NCBI GenBank assembly: GCA_964437615.1
Contig: CAYTHL010000023.1
Span: 1-18,874 of the forward strand
Reading direction: 5' to 3'
Source of the DNA: RGIG4790 sp964437615
Lineage (GTDB): Bacteria > Bacillota > Clostridia > Christensenellales > UBA1242
Length of the DNA stretch: 18,874 nt
The notes beneath the pieces are model-generated. The model was not told the DNA's origin. It ran no database searches and saw nothing but the letters and a program-made list of their open reading frames with translations. A program made the position numbers and the translations under genes. Of the stretch, positions 1 to 8,668 are shown piece by piece. Each line of letters starts with the position of its first letter. Position 1 is the stretch's first letter.

Positions 1-358
1 GTTCTCGCTCGCTATAATAAACTGTAATTTTGTTAGGAAAACGGCGGACAATCTTTTCTATTTTAACATAGGGATAGGCTTTTTCCATATTGTCTATTTG
101 GCTGCCAAAATTCATAAATAGTAGATTGCCACCTTTGTTAAATTTTGCCGATTTGTACAGCCCTGTTTCTACCTCACTGACGCTTTGGGTTTTAAATAAA
201 TGGGTGTACTCACTGGTGGTTGTGGTGCCAGTTGTGTACATTGATGTTAGTTGAAAATCTATATTTTGTAGAGTAAACGCAGTTGCCAAAACTAGAATTA
301 GCACAACCACTACTCCTATAACAGAACCCGCAATAATTAGTTTAGATTTCTTTTTCAT
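1..358 (-). CDS. divIB: Cell division protein DivIB/FtsQ, N-terminal part (runs off the window)
   Basis: Reading the minus strand from the ATG at 358 gives an open frame of 119 codons that runs off the window edge. The product starts with a lysine-rich stretch (MKKKSK), then one transmembrane helix at about residues 7-30, then an extracytoplasmic part. Its last visible residues (NLLFMNF, then PYVKIEKIVRRFPNKITVYY and ER) match the end of the FtsQ/DivIB POTRA domain, where PyV, VRRxPN and the final ER are family hallmarks. DivIB forms a trimeric divisome scaffold with FtsL and DivIC. A GAAGGG ribosome binding site lies 5 bases before the ATG, and murA ends 20 bases upstream. The position at the end of a dcw cluster after murA is usual in Clostridia. 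The C-terminal part is not visible. Confidence 0.85.
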   Translation of the reverse strand, partial: MKKKSKLIIAGSVIGVVVVLILVLATAFTLQNIDFQLTSMYTTGTTTTSEYTHLFKTQSVSEVETGLYKSAKFNKGGNLLFMNFGSQIDNMEKAYPYVKIEKIVRRFPNKITVYYSERE

Positions 359-378
359 TTGCCCTTCTCTTATTTTTG

Positions 379-1659
379 TTAGCTTTTTACCCTCTCTATT
401 TTTGCGCCAAGGCTAGAGAGTTTTTGTTCCATTTGATAGTAGCCGCGGTCTATGTACTCTACATCTGTTACAGTGGTTACGCCCTTGCCGGCTAGCCCTG
501 CCAAAACTACTGCCGCGCCGCCCCGTAAATCGTGACTTTTTACGCATCCATATTTGTAGCAGTTTGGTTTACCAACAATTGTTGCAACCTTGCCATGGGC
601 TGTAATGTTAGCGCCCAAAGCGTTTAGCTCTAAAATATGGTTGAACCTATTTTCAAACATATTTTCGGTTATGTAGTGGGTACCCGGCACTGTTGCTAGC
701 ATTGCCATTGTCTGCGACTGCATGTCGGTAGCAAAACCCGGATACGGCTGCGTTTGAAGGTTGTATCCGCAAGCCGAATTGCTTTTTAATGCCAGTTTTT
801 TGCTACTGCTAATGTATATGTTATCACTATTTGCAATAATTTTGCAACCTAAATTTGATAAAATGTCAATTATTATTTTATTTTGTTGCTCATTTACATT
901 TTTTAGGTAAACTTCTCCGCCGCACATTGCTGCAGCAATAAGATAGGTGCCGGCTATAATTCTGTCGCCGATTGCCCTATATGTAACGCCGCCTAGTGTT
1001 TTTACGCCAATTATGCAAATTTCGTCGGTGCCAGCGCCAAAAATGTTTCCTCCCATACAATTAATAAAGTTGCATAGGTCTACAATCTCTGGCTCTTTTG
1101 CCGCTCCAGAAATAATTGTTGTGGTGCCTTCTGCCAAGCACGCGCTCATTATAATATTTTCAGTGGCGCCAACGCTTGGAACTTTAAGGTTTACTCTGCC
1201 GCCAGTAAAATCTTTTACAAAGCAGACAAGTTTGTCTTGTAAAAAATAGTGTTCTATGCCAAGTGTTTTAAAGCCAGAGAGATGCAAATCTATTGGACGC
1301 TGCCCTATTTTGCAGCCGCCGGGCAAATATGTGGTTGCAATTCCCTTGCTTGCAAGCAAACTGCCAAGCATAAGCACGCTTGCTCTAAGGCTACCGGCCA
1401 GTTCCTTGGGCAGACTTGTTTTGTTTACGCTAGTTGGATTTATAACTAAATTGTCGCCTAAAAACTCTATTTTTGCTCCAAGGTTAGATATAATTTTAAG
1501 CATATTATTTATGTCGGCAAATTGTGGCACACCTAGCAAGGTTACTTTTCCGCAACAAAGCAAACTTGCCGCTATAATTGGCAGCAGACTATTTTTACTA
1601 CTTTCTATTTGTAGGCTGCCGCTGAGTTTTTTGCCACCGGTAATTTTAAAACTTTCCAT
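379..1659 (-). CDS. murA: UDP-N-acetylglucosamine 1-carboxyvinyltransferase (MurA)
   Basis: The product catalyses transfer of enolpyruvate from PEP to UDP-GlcNAc, the first committed step of peptidoglycan synthesis, in the cytoplasm. The 426-residue length is typical. The active-site loop PGGCKIGQRP carries the catalytic cysteine at residue 116, so by family knowledge the enzyme should be open to fosfomycin. The substrate-binding SKN is at 21-23 (Lys22) and the general-base Asp312 lies in PGFATDMQ. The ATG is preceded by AGGGG at 6 bases. It sits between ftsW and divIB, the place where clostridial clusters normally have murG-murA; murG is missing here. Many Firmicutes have two MurA paralogues, and this is the one tied to the division cluster. 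Confidence 0.96.
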   Translation of the reverse strand: MESFKITGGKKLSGSLQIESSKNSLLPIIAASLLCCGKVTLLGVPQFADINNMLKIISNLGAKIEFLGDNLVINPTSVNKTSLPKELAGSLRASVLMLGSLLASKGIATTYLPGGCKIGQRPIDLHLSGFKTLGIEHYFLQDKLVCFVKDFTGGRVNLKVPSVGATENIIMSACLAEGTTTIISGAAKEPEIVDLCNFINCMGGNIFGAGTDEICIIGVKTLGGVTYRAIGDRIIAGTYLIAAAMCGGEVYLKNVNEQQNKIIIDILSNLGCKIIANSDNIYISSSKKLALKSNSACGYNLQTQPYPGFATDMQSQTMAMLATVPGTHYITENMFENRFNHILELNALGANITAHGKVATIVGKPNCYKYGCVKSHDLRGGAAVVLAGLAGKGVTTVTDVEYIDRGYYQMEQKLSSLGAKIERVKS

Positions 1660-1693
1660 TTTCCCCTATTTTATTGTATTATTTTTTGGCTTT

Positions 1694-2836
1694 TTAGTTT
1701 ATTGCAATATTGTTTTCGGCAGCCTTAACCGACTGATAATATATATTTTCTAGCACTCCAACCGCCGCCATAAACACAATAAGCGAAGTGCTTCCGCTGC
1801 TTATAAACGGCAGAGGCAAGCCTGTTGGCGGAATGCTTCCGGTTACTACGGCTATATTTATTACCAGTTGCAGGGCTATAATTGCAGTTATACCGCTAGC
1901 AAGATAGCAACCAAAACGGTCTTTTGCGTTTTTGGCTATTTTTATGCCACGCCAGATAACAAGTCCAAACACCATACATAGTAGCAAGCACCCAACAAAG
2001 CCCCATTCTTCGGCGATTATAGAAAATATAAAGTCACTTTCGGCAAAGGGCAAAAATAGATATTTTTGTCTGCTATTAAATAGCCCAACGCCAAACCAGC
2101 CGCCGCTACCCACGGCATAAAGACTTTGCACAAGCTGAAATCCCTCGGCTTGAGCGCTAGACCATGGATTTACAAACGCCATAAGACGCTTTAATCTGTA
2201 CGGCTCTATTAGCACAAGTACTACGGCAGCGGCCGCCGCTAAGGCGCCTATTATTAACAAATGACTAAACTTTGCGCCGCCAACTACTAGCAAAATTATC
2301 ATGGTTAAGCCAAGGCAAATTGTTATACTCATATTTGGCTCTAATATAATTAGCAGGCAAATAAGCCCACCAGAAAGTAGTACTGGAAGTATTCCTAAAA
2401 AACTTTTTACTTTGTTATAGTTTTTTGCAAGCAGGCTTGCTGCAAATATAACATATCCAAACTTGGCAATTTCGCTTGGTTGCAGAGTAAACAGCCCTAG
2501 GTTAATCCAACGGGTTGCACCATAGTTAGTAACTCCTATACCCGGCAAAAAGACGGCTGCAAGTAGTATTATGCTTATGATAATTGCCAACCACCTAAGT
2601 TTTTGCAATATTTTATAGTTTACAAAGCGCATGGCAATAAGGGCAAATAGCCCTATGCACGCACCTATTAATTGCTTACGCGCAAAAAAGAATTTGCTGC
2701 CGTAGGTTAACTCGGCGCTGTAAAAGCTTGCCGAATAGACCATTAGCACGCCAAAAGCAACCAGCAGCATTACGCAAATAAATAAAATATAATCAAATTT
2801 TGGTTTTTTGGATATTCTTACGGCGGTTATCTTCAC
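1694..2836 (-). CDS. ftsW: SEDS peptidoglycan glycosyltransferase FtsW/SpoVE
   Basis: This polytopic membrane protein of the SEDS family polymerises lipid II into glycan strands at the septum together with a class B PBP, here probably the one encoded at 6667-8580. I chose the GTG at 2836, giving 380 residues: an AAGGGG ribosome binding site lies 10 bases upstream, and the next ATG falls inside the first transmembrane helix. A longer reading from an ATG at 2935 would only add a translated out-of-frame piece of murD. Visible motifs are GATRWI (106-111), QPSE (119-122), EPN (166-168), ESDFIF with the catalytic Asp268, and PPTGLPLPF (336-344). About ten membrane helices are expected. It overlaps murD by 44 bases. 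FtsW and the sporulation paralogue SpoVE cannot be told apart from sequence alone. Confidence 0.92.
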   Translation of the reverse strand: MKITAVRISKKPKFDYILFICVMLLVAFGVLMVYSASFYSAELTYGSKFFFARKQLIGACIGLFALIAMRFVNYKILQKLRWLAIIISIILLAAVFLPGIGVTNYGATRWINLGLFTLQPSEIAKFGYVIFAASLLAKNYNKVKSFLGILPVLLSGGLICLLIILEPNMSITICLGLTMIILLVVGGAKFSHLLIIGALAAAAAVVLVLIEPYRLKRLMAFVNPWSSAQAEGFQLVQSLYAVGSGGWFGVGLFNSRQKYLFLPFAESDFIFSIIAEEWGFVGCLLLCMVFGLVIWRGIKIAKNAKDRFGCYLASGITAIIALQLVINIAVVTGSIPPTGLPLPFISSGSTSLIVFMAAVGVLENIYYQSVKAAENNIAIN

Positions 2837-4136
2837 TTTTTTTAAGCCCCTTAACGATACCGCAAAAACATTTTCCGCGCTCCTCGTAGCAACTAAACAT
2901 ATCAAAGCTGGCGCACGCGGGCGAAAACAAGACATTGTCGCCGCTATTACACAGCCTATATGCTAGTTCTACTGCATTAGACAAGCTTGCTGCCATAAAC
3001 ACATTACGTTTTCCCCACCTTAGCGCCGTCTGCATAAGTTTGTTTTTTGTTTCGCCTAGCAACACGTAGTTGGTAATTAGGTTTGGCTGAACCTTAAATA
3101 TGTCGTCAAAGTCGCAGCCCTTGTCGCTGCCGCCAAGGATAATTGTAGTTGGGCTATGCATGCTGCTGATAGCTGCCACGGTAGATAAGGTGTTTGTGGC
3201 CTTGCTGTCGTTTATAAACTTTACGCCGCCAATTTCGGTTACTAGTTGCAATCTGTGCTCAACGGGCTGAAAAGTTCTTAGCCTTGATGCAAGTTTTTTT
3301 GGATTTTGTCCGCTAAGTATGGCACAAAGCAAGCTGCAAAGTGCGTTAGACAAGTTATGCTCGCCAATTAAATGGACATCTAGGGTGCTTGCTATTTTTA
3401 CAGCACGCGCATAGCCGGCGATTGTCTTTGTGGTATCTCTAAAATATATGTTGCCGCCGCTCGCAAAACAACCATTTACTCGTTTTTTTGTGCTAAAATA
3501 AAACACTTTGGCTGGAGTTATACTCAACCCTTTTACAACGGGGTCGTCGGCAGAAATAACTGCAAAATCTTGCTCGGTTTGGTTTTTAAAAATTGCAATC
3601 TTGGCATCTAGATAGTTCTGCATATTGCCATGGTAGTTTAGGTGGTCGGGCGTGACGTTTAAAAGAGCGGCAATATGCGGCTTAAACCTATCTATTTGCG
3701 TTAGCTGAAAGCTGCTTACTTCGGCAACAGTTAGGCTTTGGTCGTTAGTTTTTGGTGCAATTTCGGAAATTGGCGTGCCTATATTTCCGCCAACAAAAAC
3801 GTTATCTGCTTGCAATAGGTGCCCAAGCAAGCTTGTTGTGGTGGTTTTGCCGTTTGTGCCAGTTATTGCAATTAGGCTGCCTTTTAGGTTTTGATAGCCT
3901 AGCTCCATTTCGCCAATAACTGGCACAGACTTGTTTTTGGCGGCAGAAATTAGGATGCTGGTTGGCAGTACTCCGGGGCTGACAACTACAATAGACAGGC
4001 TTATTAATAGCCTGTCTATTTGGTCTTGGGATAACACCCTGTCGTCTTCTACAACAGTTACTTTATAGCCTAATTTTTTTAGTAATTTTGCTGATGCTTT
4101 GCCAGATTTTTGGTTGCCTACTACAAGCGCTTTCAT
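2793..4136 (-). CDS. murD: UDP-N-acetylmuramoyl-L-alanine--D-glutamate ligase (MurD)
   Basis: This cytoplasmic ATP-dependent ligase adds D-glutamate to UDP-MurNAc-L-Ala. The 447 residues show the three Mur-ligase parts: an N-terminal Rossmann-type domain (KALVVGNQKSG), the P-loop GTNGKTTT at 93-100, SSFQLT near 141-146, NVTPDHLNYHG near 160-170, the site of the carbamylated lysine in AKIAIFK (Lys179), NDSKATNT near 318, and GGSDKG in the C-terminal domain. The ATG follows a TAGGGGGGTT sequence that contains both the mraY stop codon and the ribosome binding site, so the two genes are 7 bases apart. The stop is TGA, which shows that TGA is not read as tryptophan in this organism. The last 44 bases overlap ftsW and hold its ribosome binding site. 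Confidence 0.96.
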   Translation of the reverse strand: MKALVVGNQKSGKASAKLLKKLGYKVTVVEDDRVLSQDQIDRLLISLSIVVVSPGVLPTSILISAAKNKSVPVIGEMELGYQNLKGSLIAITGTNGKTTTTSLLGHLLQADNVFVGGNIGTPISEIAPKTNDQSLTVAEVSSFQLTQIDRFKPHIAALLNVTPDHLNYHGNMQNYLDAKIAIFKNQTEQDFAVISADDPVVKGLSITPAKVFYFSTKKRVNGCFASGGNIYFRDTTKTIAGYARAVKIASTLDVHLIGEHNLSNALCSLLCAILSGQNPKKLASRLRTFQPVEHRLQLVTEIGGVKFINDSKATNTLSTVAAISSMHSPTTIILGGSDKGCDFDDIFKVQPNLITNYVLLGETKNKLMQTALRWGKRNVFMAASLSNAVELAYRLCNSGDNVLFSPACASFDMFSCYEERGKCFCGIVKGLKKSEDNRRKNIQKTKI

Positions 4137-4143
4137 AACCCCC

Positions 4144-5154
4144 CTAGATTATTTCTAATAGCACTGCAAGTAGCCCCACAATAAGAGTAATTGTCATATA
4201 GCTTACACTTATGCGGACTTCGTGAACCCCCAATTTTTCAAAATGATGATGCAGCGGTGCCATTAAAAATATGCGTTTTTTAGTTAGTTTATAATATGCA
4301 ACTTGCATAATTACTGACACGCTGGACGCCACAAACATTATTGCCATAAGTGGCAAATAAAGCGTTGTTCGGGTAAAAATTGCTGTGGCTGCTACCAGTG
4401 CGCCTAGGGCAAGCGAACCGGTGTCGCCCATAAATATTTTAGCCGGAAAACAGTTGAACACCAAATAGCATACAAGTGCACCAATTGTTGCCGCCATAAT
4501 TAGTTGCAGGCTAGATAGTTCGGCAAAAAAGTTTGCTCCAAGGTTAACAAAGGCGGTAGACCCAAGCACAAGTACTAGGATAAAAAAACAAAACATATAG
4601 CTAAGGGTTGTTCCGGCGGCAAGGCCGTCTAAACCGTCTGTTAAATTTACGCTATTAGTGCATGCCAAAAATACAAAGATATTTAGCGGAATAATCCAAA
4701 ATCCAAGGTCTATAAGTTTGCCGCTAAATGGCAAAACAATTGTGCTACCAACTAGGCTGCTTTTGTATGCAAAAATAGAAATAAATATGCTTATTGCTAG
4801 CTGAAAAATTATCTTTTGATAAGCCCTTAGCCCTAGGTTGCGTTTAAACTTAAACTTTATATAATCATCTAAAAAACCAACTAATCCGTAGCAGAAAAAT
4901 ACTATAATTGTTGCCACTGCCAAGGTGTTACTAGCGCCTTCAAAAAAACATAGCGGCACTAGACAAATTGACAGTATAAATATAATTCCGCCCATGGTTG
5001 GTGTGCCAGATTTAGATTTATGGTTTTCTACATAGCTTAGTATTGTCTGCTTAATTTTTTGGCGCTTAATTAGCCCAATAATTATTGGTGACAAAATTAG
5101 GCTTACAAAAAATGTAACAAGCAAACATAGCAACAATTTTAAGTAAAAATCCAT
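4144..5154 (-). CDS. mraY: Phospho-N-acetylmuramoyl-pentapeptide transferase (MraY)
   Basis: This integral membrane enzyme moves phospho-MurNAc-pentapeptide from UDP to undecaprenyl phosphate, making lipid I on the inner face of the membrane. The 336 residues carry the family signatures in order: SGTPTMGG (49-56), the FLDDY aspartates (96-97), NLTDGLDGLA (170-179), FMGDTGSLALG with Asp243, and APLHHHFEK with the histidine triad at 302-304. About ten membrane helices are visible. The ATG follows an AGGAG site 6 bases upstream, and murE ends 38 bases earlier. In related clusters murF usually lies between murE and mraY; here nothing does. Confidence 0.97.
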   Translation of the reverse strand: MDFYLKLLLCLLVTFFVSLILSPIIIGLIKRQKIKQTILSYVENHKSKSGTPTMGGIIFILSICLVPLCFFEGASNTLAVATIIVFFCYGLVGFLDDYIKFKFKRNLGLRAYQKIIFQLAISIFISIFAYKSSLVGSTIVLPFSGKLIDLGFWIIPLNIFVFLACTNSVNLTDGLDGLAAGTTLSYMFCFFILVLVLGSTAFVNLGANFFAELSSLQLIMAATIGALVCYLVFNCFPAKIFMGDTGSLALGALVAATAIFTRTTLYLPLMAIMFVASSVSVIMQVAYYKLTKKRIFLMAPLHHHFEKLGVHEVRISVSYMTITLIVGLLAVLLEII

Positions 5155-5192
5155 AAAATTCTCCTAATAAATTAAGTTTAACTATTGCTTAT

Positions 5193-6647
5193 TTAATCCA
5201 AAAAGTTGGTTTCTTCTAGGGCTTTTTGAGCAAGCAGTTTATCGCTAAAATCTATCTTTTTGCCGCAGACATCTATGTAGTCTTCGGCGCCCTTGCCGCT
5301 AAGGGCAATTATGTCGCCAGTTTTGCATATACTTACGGCTTTGCGGACGGCTTGACCCCTATCTAGTAACACCATGTACTTATTTTTTGTAAAGCCGCTG
5401 CAAATATCTTGGGCTATTTTGTAGTTGTCTTCAAACCTAGGATTGTCGGTAGTTACAATTGTATAATCGGCAAGTTGTTCGCTAATTTGCGCCATTTGTG
5501 GGCGCTTGTCGGTATCCCTATTTCCGCCGCAACCAAACACGCTAATTAGCCTATTTTTGCCAGCAACTTCTTTTGCTGTTTTAAGCAGATTATTTAACCC
5601 GTCGGGCGTGTGTGCGTAGTCTACAATTATTGTACATTTGCCGTTAGAATAGCTTTCAAAGCGGCCGTCTACCCCCTTTAAACTAGCTAGGCTGTTAGAT
5701 ATTTGCGGCAAAGTTAGCCCGCATGCCATGCAGCAACTAATTGCAACGGTGGCGTTTTGCAGGTTAAACTGACCAAGCAGATTTAAACTAAAGTTTTGTC
5801 TGCCGCTACTACTTGCTATACTAAAACTTTGGCCACTAATAGTATGCTCTAAAAGCTGCGCATTTATGTCTGCCGGCTGACCGTTTGTTGAACAAGTTAT
5901 GCATCCCTTGCAGTCGGACGAAAGGCGTCTACCATAGGGACTGTCTGTGCAAACTATGGCGTATTTGTGGCAAGGCTCGTCAAAAATCATTTTTTTTGCT
6001 TGATAATAGTTTTCCATGTTGTCAAAGTAGTCTAGGTGGTCTTGGCTAAGGTTGGTAAAAGCTATTACGTCTAGAATAATTCCCCACAACTTGTGCAGAT
6101 ATATGGCGTGTGCAGATACCTCCATAACAACATACTCTACCCCGCAGTCTACCATGTCGGCAAAAATTTGCTGCAAGATAATAGGGTCGGGCGTGGTAAA
6201 GCCAGTGTTGGTGTGTTTGCCACAGTAAGATGCGCCAAGCGTGCCAATTATTCCAACATTATGACCGCAAGATTTTAAAATATGGGCTATCATACTGGTG
6301 GTGGTTGTTTTACCGTTTGTTCCAGTTACCCCAATAATTTTGAGTTTACTTGCTGGGTTACCATAAAAAGCAGAGGCAATTTCGCTTATGGCTTTGCGAG
6401 TATCATTGACCAAAATTTGAGTAATATTGCCGCCAGCTACTATGCTATTTTCGGCAACAATAACTTTGCAGCCGTTTTTTATGGCCTCGGCCGCAAAATC
6501 TTCGCCGCGCGCATTTCTGCCATTTAGGCAAAAGAACATGCTTTTTTTGCCGGCCTTTTGAGCTACGTGTTCTAGGCTTAATATGTCACGGTTGTTTGCT
6601 CCAAGTACTCTGCAATCTAAGCCGCTAATTAAGTGTTTTAGTTTCAT
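5193..6647 (-). CDS. murE: UDP-MurNAc-tripeptide synthetase (MurE), meso-diaminopimelate type
   Basis: This ATP-dependent ligase adds the third stem residue to UDP-MurNAc-L-Ala-D-Glu. I chose the ATG at 6647 (484 residues) because GGAG lies 8 bases before it; an upstream in-frame TTG at 6674 has no such site and overlaps the previous gene. The P-loop GTNGKTTT is at 109-116, the substrate loop TTPD at 151-154, the carbamylated-lysine region YQAKKMIF at 215-222, and NPDG-type HTPDG at 346-350. DNPR at 401-404 is the known marker for meso-diaminopimelate; lysine-adding enzymes have a different residue in place of the arginine. SGKGAEDY at 450-457 agrees. The ftsI-like gene ends 19 bases upstream. 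Confidence 0.95.
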   Translation of the reverse strand: MKLKHLISGLDCRVLGANNRDILSLEHVAQKAGKKSMFFCLNGRNARGEDFAAEAIKNGCKVIVAENSIVAGGNITQILVNDTRKAISEIASAFYGNPASKLKIIGVTGTNGKTTTTSMIAHILKSCGHNVGIIGTLGASYCGKHTNTGFTTPDPIILQQIFADMVDCGVEYVVMEVSAHAIYLHKLWGIILDVIAFTNLSQDHLDYFDNMENYYQAKKMIFDEPCHKYAIVCTDSPYGRRLSSDCKGCITCSTNGQPADINAQLLEHTISGQSFSIASSSGRQNFSLNLLGQFNLQNATVAISCCMACGLTLPQISNSLASLKGVDGRFESYSNGKCTIIVDYAHTPDGLNNLLKTAKEVAGKNRLISVFGCGGNRDTDKRPQMAQISEQLADYTIVTTDNPRFEDNYKIAQDICSGFTKNKYMVLLDRGQAVRKAVSICKTGDIIALSGKGAEDYIDVCGKKIDFSDKLLAQKALEETNFLD

Positions 6648-6666
6648 AATTTTTACTCCATTTTTA

Positions 6667-8580
6667 TTAATCAAAAATCAAAAGAACTATATCGCCCTCT
6701 TTAACCATGGTGCCGGGACCTGCTATTTGGGCAGTTACATAGTCGCCCTCGCCGCTTACTAGGTACTGCAAACCAAGTGACGCCAAGGTACTACCTGCTT
6801 CGGCTAGAGTCATGCCAATTAGGCTAGGCAAAACTATATCGTTTTCGGCTAGGCTGTAATTATAATTGCTGTTAGCTTGTGCTTCGCTGTATCTAACGTC
6901 TATAATTGTTTGAAAGATAGATTTTGCCACTGGGGCTGCTACAATGCCGCCATAGTATGCGCCTTGAGGCTCGTCTATTGTAACTAGTACACAGTATTGC
7001 GGGTTGTCTGCAGGATAGTAGCCAATAAATGACGCCACATATTTGCCTTGTGCAATTGCCCCATTTTGGTACTTTTGCGCCGTGCCTGTTTTGCCGGCAA
7101 TGTTGTAGCCGTCTATGCGGGCATACTTGCCGCCGCCCTTAGAAACAACTTGTTCTAGCATGGCGTTCATTTTTTTGCTGACAGAGCTAGAAAAGACGGT
7201 ATTTAGCGCGGTTGGAACTTTGGTGTACACAACTTCGCCGCTAGATGTTGTGATGCTCTTTACAAGATAGGGCTGCATTACCTTTCCGCCATTAATGACA
7301 GCGCAAACAGAGTTTATTAGTTCTAGTGGGCTTATAGCTATTGTTTGTCCAAAGCCCATACGGTATAAATCTGGGTCGGTTACTAGCGATTGCGGCATTA
7401 GCACCGCCTTAGTTTCGCCCGGAAAATCTAGCCCAAGTGTGGTGTCGTAGCCAAGCTGACTTAAATACCAATAGAACTTTTTTATGCCAATTTGGGCAAT
7501 TAAGTCCATAAAGACGCAGTTGCAGCTGTTGTTTAAGCCGTCTTGCAGGGTTTGCGTGCCGTGACCGCTGCGGCGGGAGCAGTTTATTCTTACCCCATTT
7601 ACAATTCGGTAGCCGCCGCAATAAAAGCATGTGCTAGTCTGCACTATCCCCTCTTGAAGAGCAATGGCTGCAACTATAATTTTAAAGGTGGAGCCTGGCT
7701 CATATGTATCTGTGATAGTAGATGCACGGCTTAGAGCGTTTAGAGTTTCTAGGTTGGAACGGTCGGGATTATTTAAGTTGTAACTTGGCAAGGTTGCCAC
7801 ACTTAAAATTTCGCCAGTGTTTGGGTCGGTTACAATAGCAGACGCACTTTTTGCCCCAGTTTGGTCAAGTGCTTGCTGCAAGATTTCTTCTACGCCGCTT
7901 TGTATTTGAAAGTCTATTGTTAGCTGCAAATTTAGGCCGTCAATGCTATCTATGTAGTAGACAACCGAGTTGTCTAAGGTGCTTCCCTTTAGGTCGCTTT
8001 CTACCAGAGTTACACCGTCGACACCTTTTAGATACTGGTTGTAAAATGCTTCTAGACCGCTCTGTCCGTTACCATCACTACTTAAAAATCCAACAATTTG
8101 GCACAACATGCTGTCGTAATTATAGTTGCGAGTGGTGGTGGCTGTAAAAAATATGCCGCTTTGGTAGTTGTTTAAAATGCTCTGTACCACTTCTTTTTCT
8201 ATCTGGCTTTCTATAAGCAATTCGCTATAATTGTACTTTTCTAGTTTTTGGTAGATTTCGTCGGCGTCAATTTCTAGGTTGCTAGTAAGTACGGCAACAA
8301 CTTTGTCTACGTCGTCTATGTCACTTTCGCGTATGTAGCAGTCGTAAGTGGTATAGCTACTGGCTAGCACCACATTGTTGCGGTCGGTTATGCTGCCCCT
8401 TAGGGCGGTTATAGGCAAATCTCTTAGCCACTGAGAAAGTCCTTTTGTAGACAGCGTCCAACCATTTAGTATTTGCAGATAAAACAGTTTGCCACAAAGC
8501 AATAATATTACAAAAAATATGCACAAGGTTAGTGCCGTTAGTCGTTTTTTTATAGAAACTGAAGTGTACTTTAATTCCAC
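6667..8580 (-). CDS. ftsI: Class B penicillin-binding protein, FtsI/PBP2B/SpoVD type, with one PASTA domain
   Basis: This is a septal D,D-transpeptidase, anchored by one membrane helix at about 15-35 and acting outside the membrane. After a dimerisation region beginning RGSITDRN (61-68), the transpeptidase domain shows all three active-site motifs: STFK (Ser297, Lys300), SCN (352-354) and KTGT (497-500). A single C-terminal PASTA domain (about 581-637) ends the protein, as in SpoVD; B. subtilis PBP2B has two. Whether it serves division or sporulation cannot be decided, but it is the only class B PBP in the cluster, so division is likely. The start is a GTG at 8580, with AGGGGGA about 7 bases upstream. 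That ribosome binding site lies inside the stem of a hairpin described separately. Confidence 0.93.
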   Translation of the reverse strand: MELKYTSVSIKKRLTALTLCIFFVILLLCGKLFYLQILNGWTLSTKGLSQWLRDLPITALRGSITDRNNVVLASSYTTYDCYIRESDIDDVDKVVAVLTSNLEIDADEIYQKLEKYNYSELLIESQIEKEVVQSILNNYQSGIFFTATTTRNYNYDSMLCQIVGFLSSDGNGQSGLEAFYNQYLKGVDGVTLVESDLKGSTLDNSVVYYIDSIDGLNLQLTIDFQIQSGVEEILQQALDQTGAKSASAIVTDPNTGEILSVATLPSYNLNNPDRSNLETLNALSRASTITDTYEPGSTFKIIVAAIALQEGIVQTSTCFYCGGYRIVNGVRINCSRRSGHGTQTLQDGLNNSCNCVFMDLIAQIGIKKFYWYLSQLGYDTTLGLDFPGETKAVLMPQSLVTDPDLYRMGFGQTIAISPLELINSVCAVINGGKVMQPYLVKSITTSSGEVVYTKVPTALNTVFSSSVSKKMNAMLEQVVSKGGGKYARIDGYNIAGKTGTAQKYQNGAIAQGKYVASFIGYYPADNPQYCVLVTIDEPQGAYYGGIVAAPVAKSIFQTIIDVRYSEAQANSNYNYSLAENDIVLPSLIGMTLAEAGSTLASLGLQYLVSGEGDYVTAQIAGPGTMVKEGDIVLLIFD

Positions 8581-8619
8581 AAAAAAATCCCCCTAGGCTA
8601 TGTATATTCGCCTAAGGGG
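8581..8619 (-). promoter_or_regulatory. Terminator-like hairpin that sequesters the ftsI ribosome binding site
   Basis: In the minus-strand transcript CCCCUUAGGC (8619-8610) pairs with GCCUAGGGGG (8598-8589): ten pairs including one G-U, around an 11-base loop. The G-U is a mismatch on the plus strand, so the fold fits the direction of the operon. The stem is followed by A, then seven U, then the GUG start of the PBP gene. The form is that of an intrinsic terminator, and the GGGGG of the 3' arm is also the ribosome binding site of ftsI. It is inferred to attenuate transcription or limit translation of the genes from ftsI onward. No clear competing fold is visible in the 49 bases between it and the ftsL stop. 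Confidence 0.6.
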
Positions 8620-8668
8620 CAATAAATGAATTGTAATTTTGCTAATTTGTTATGCGGGTAAAATTATT

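Noticed and set aside
947..1753. Several plus-strand open frames opposite murA
   Set aside because: They are antisense to a well-conserved gene and have no ribosome binding sites or family resemblance.
2837..2935. N-terminal extension of ftsW from an ATG at 2935
   Set aside because: The extra residues are an out-of-frame reading of conserved murD sequence and do not look like an FtsW N-terminus.
7409..8147. Open frames on both strands within the PBP gene
   Set aside because: They overlap the transpeptidase and dimerisation coding regions in other frames, with no start signals.
8621..8668. Second promoter between ftsL and ftsI (TTTACC ... TACAAT)
   Set aside because: The spacing is about 21 bases, too long for a standard promoter.
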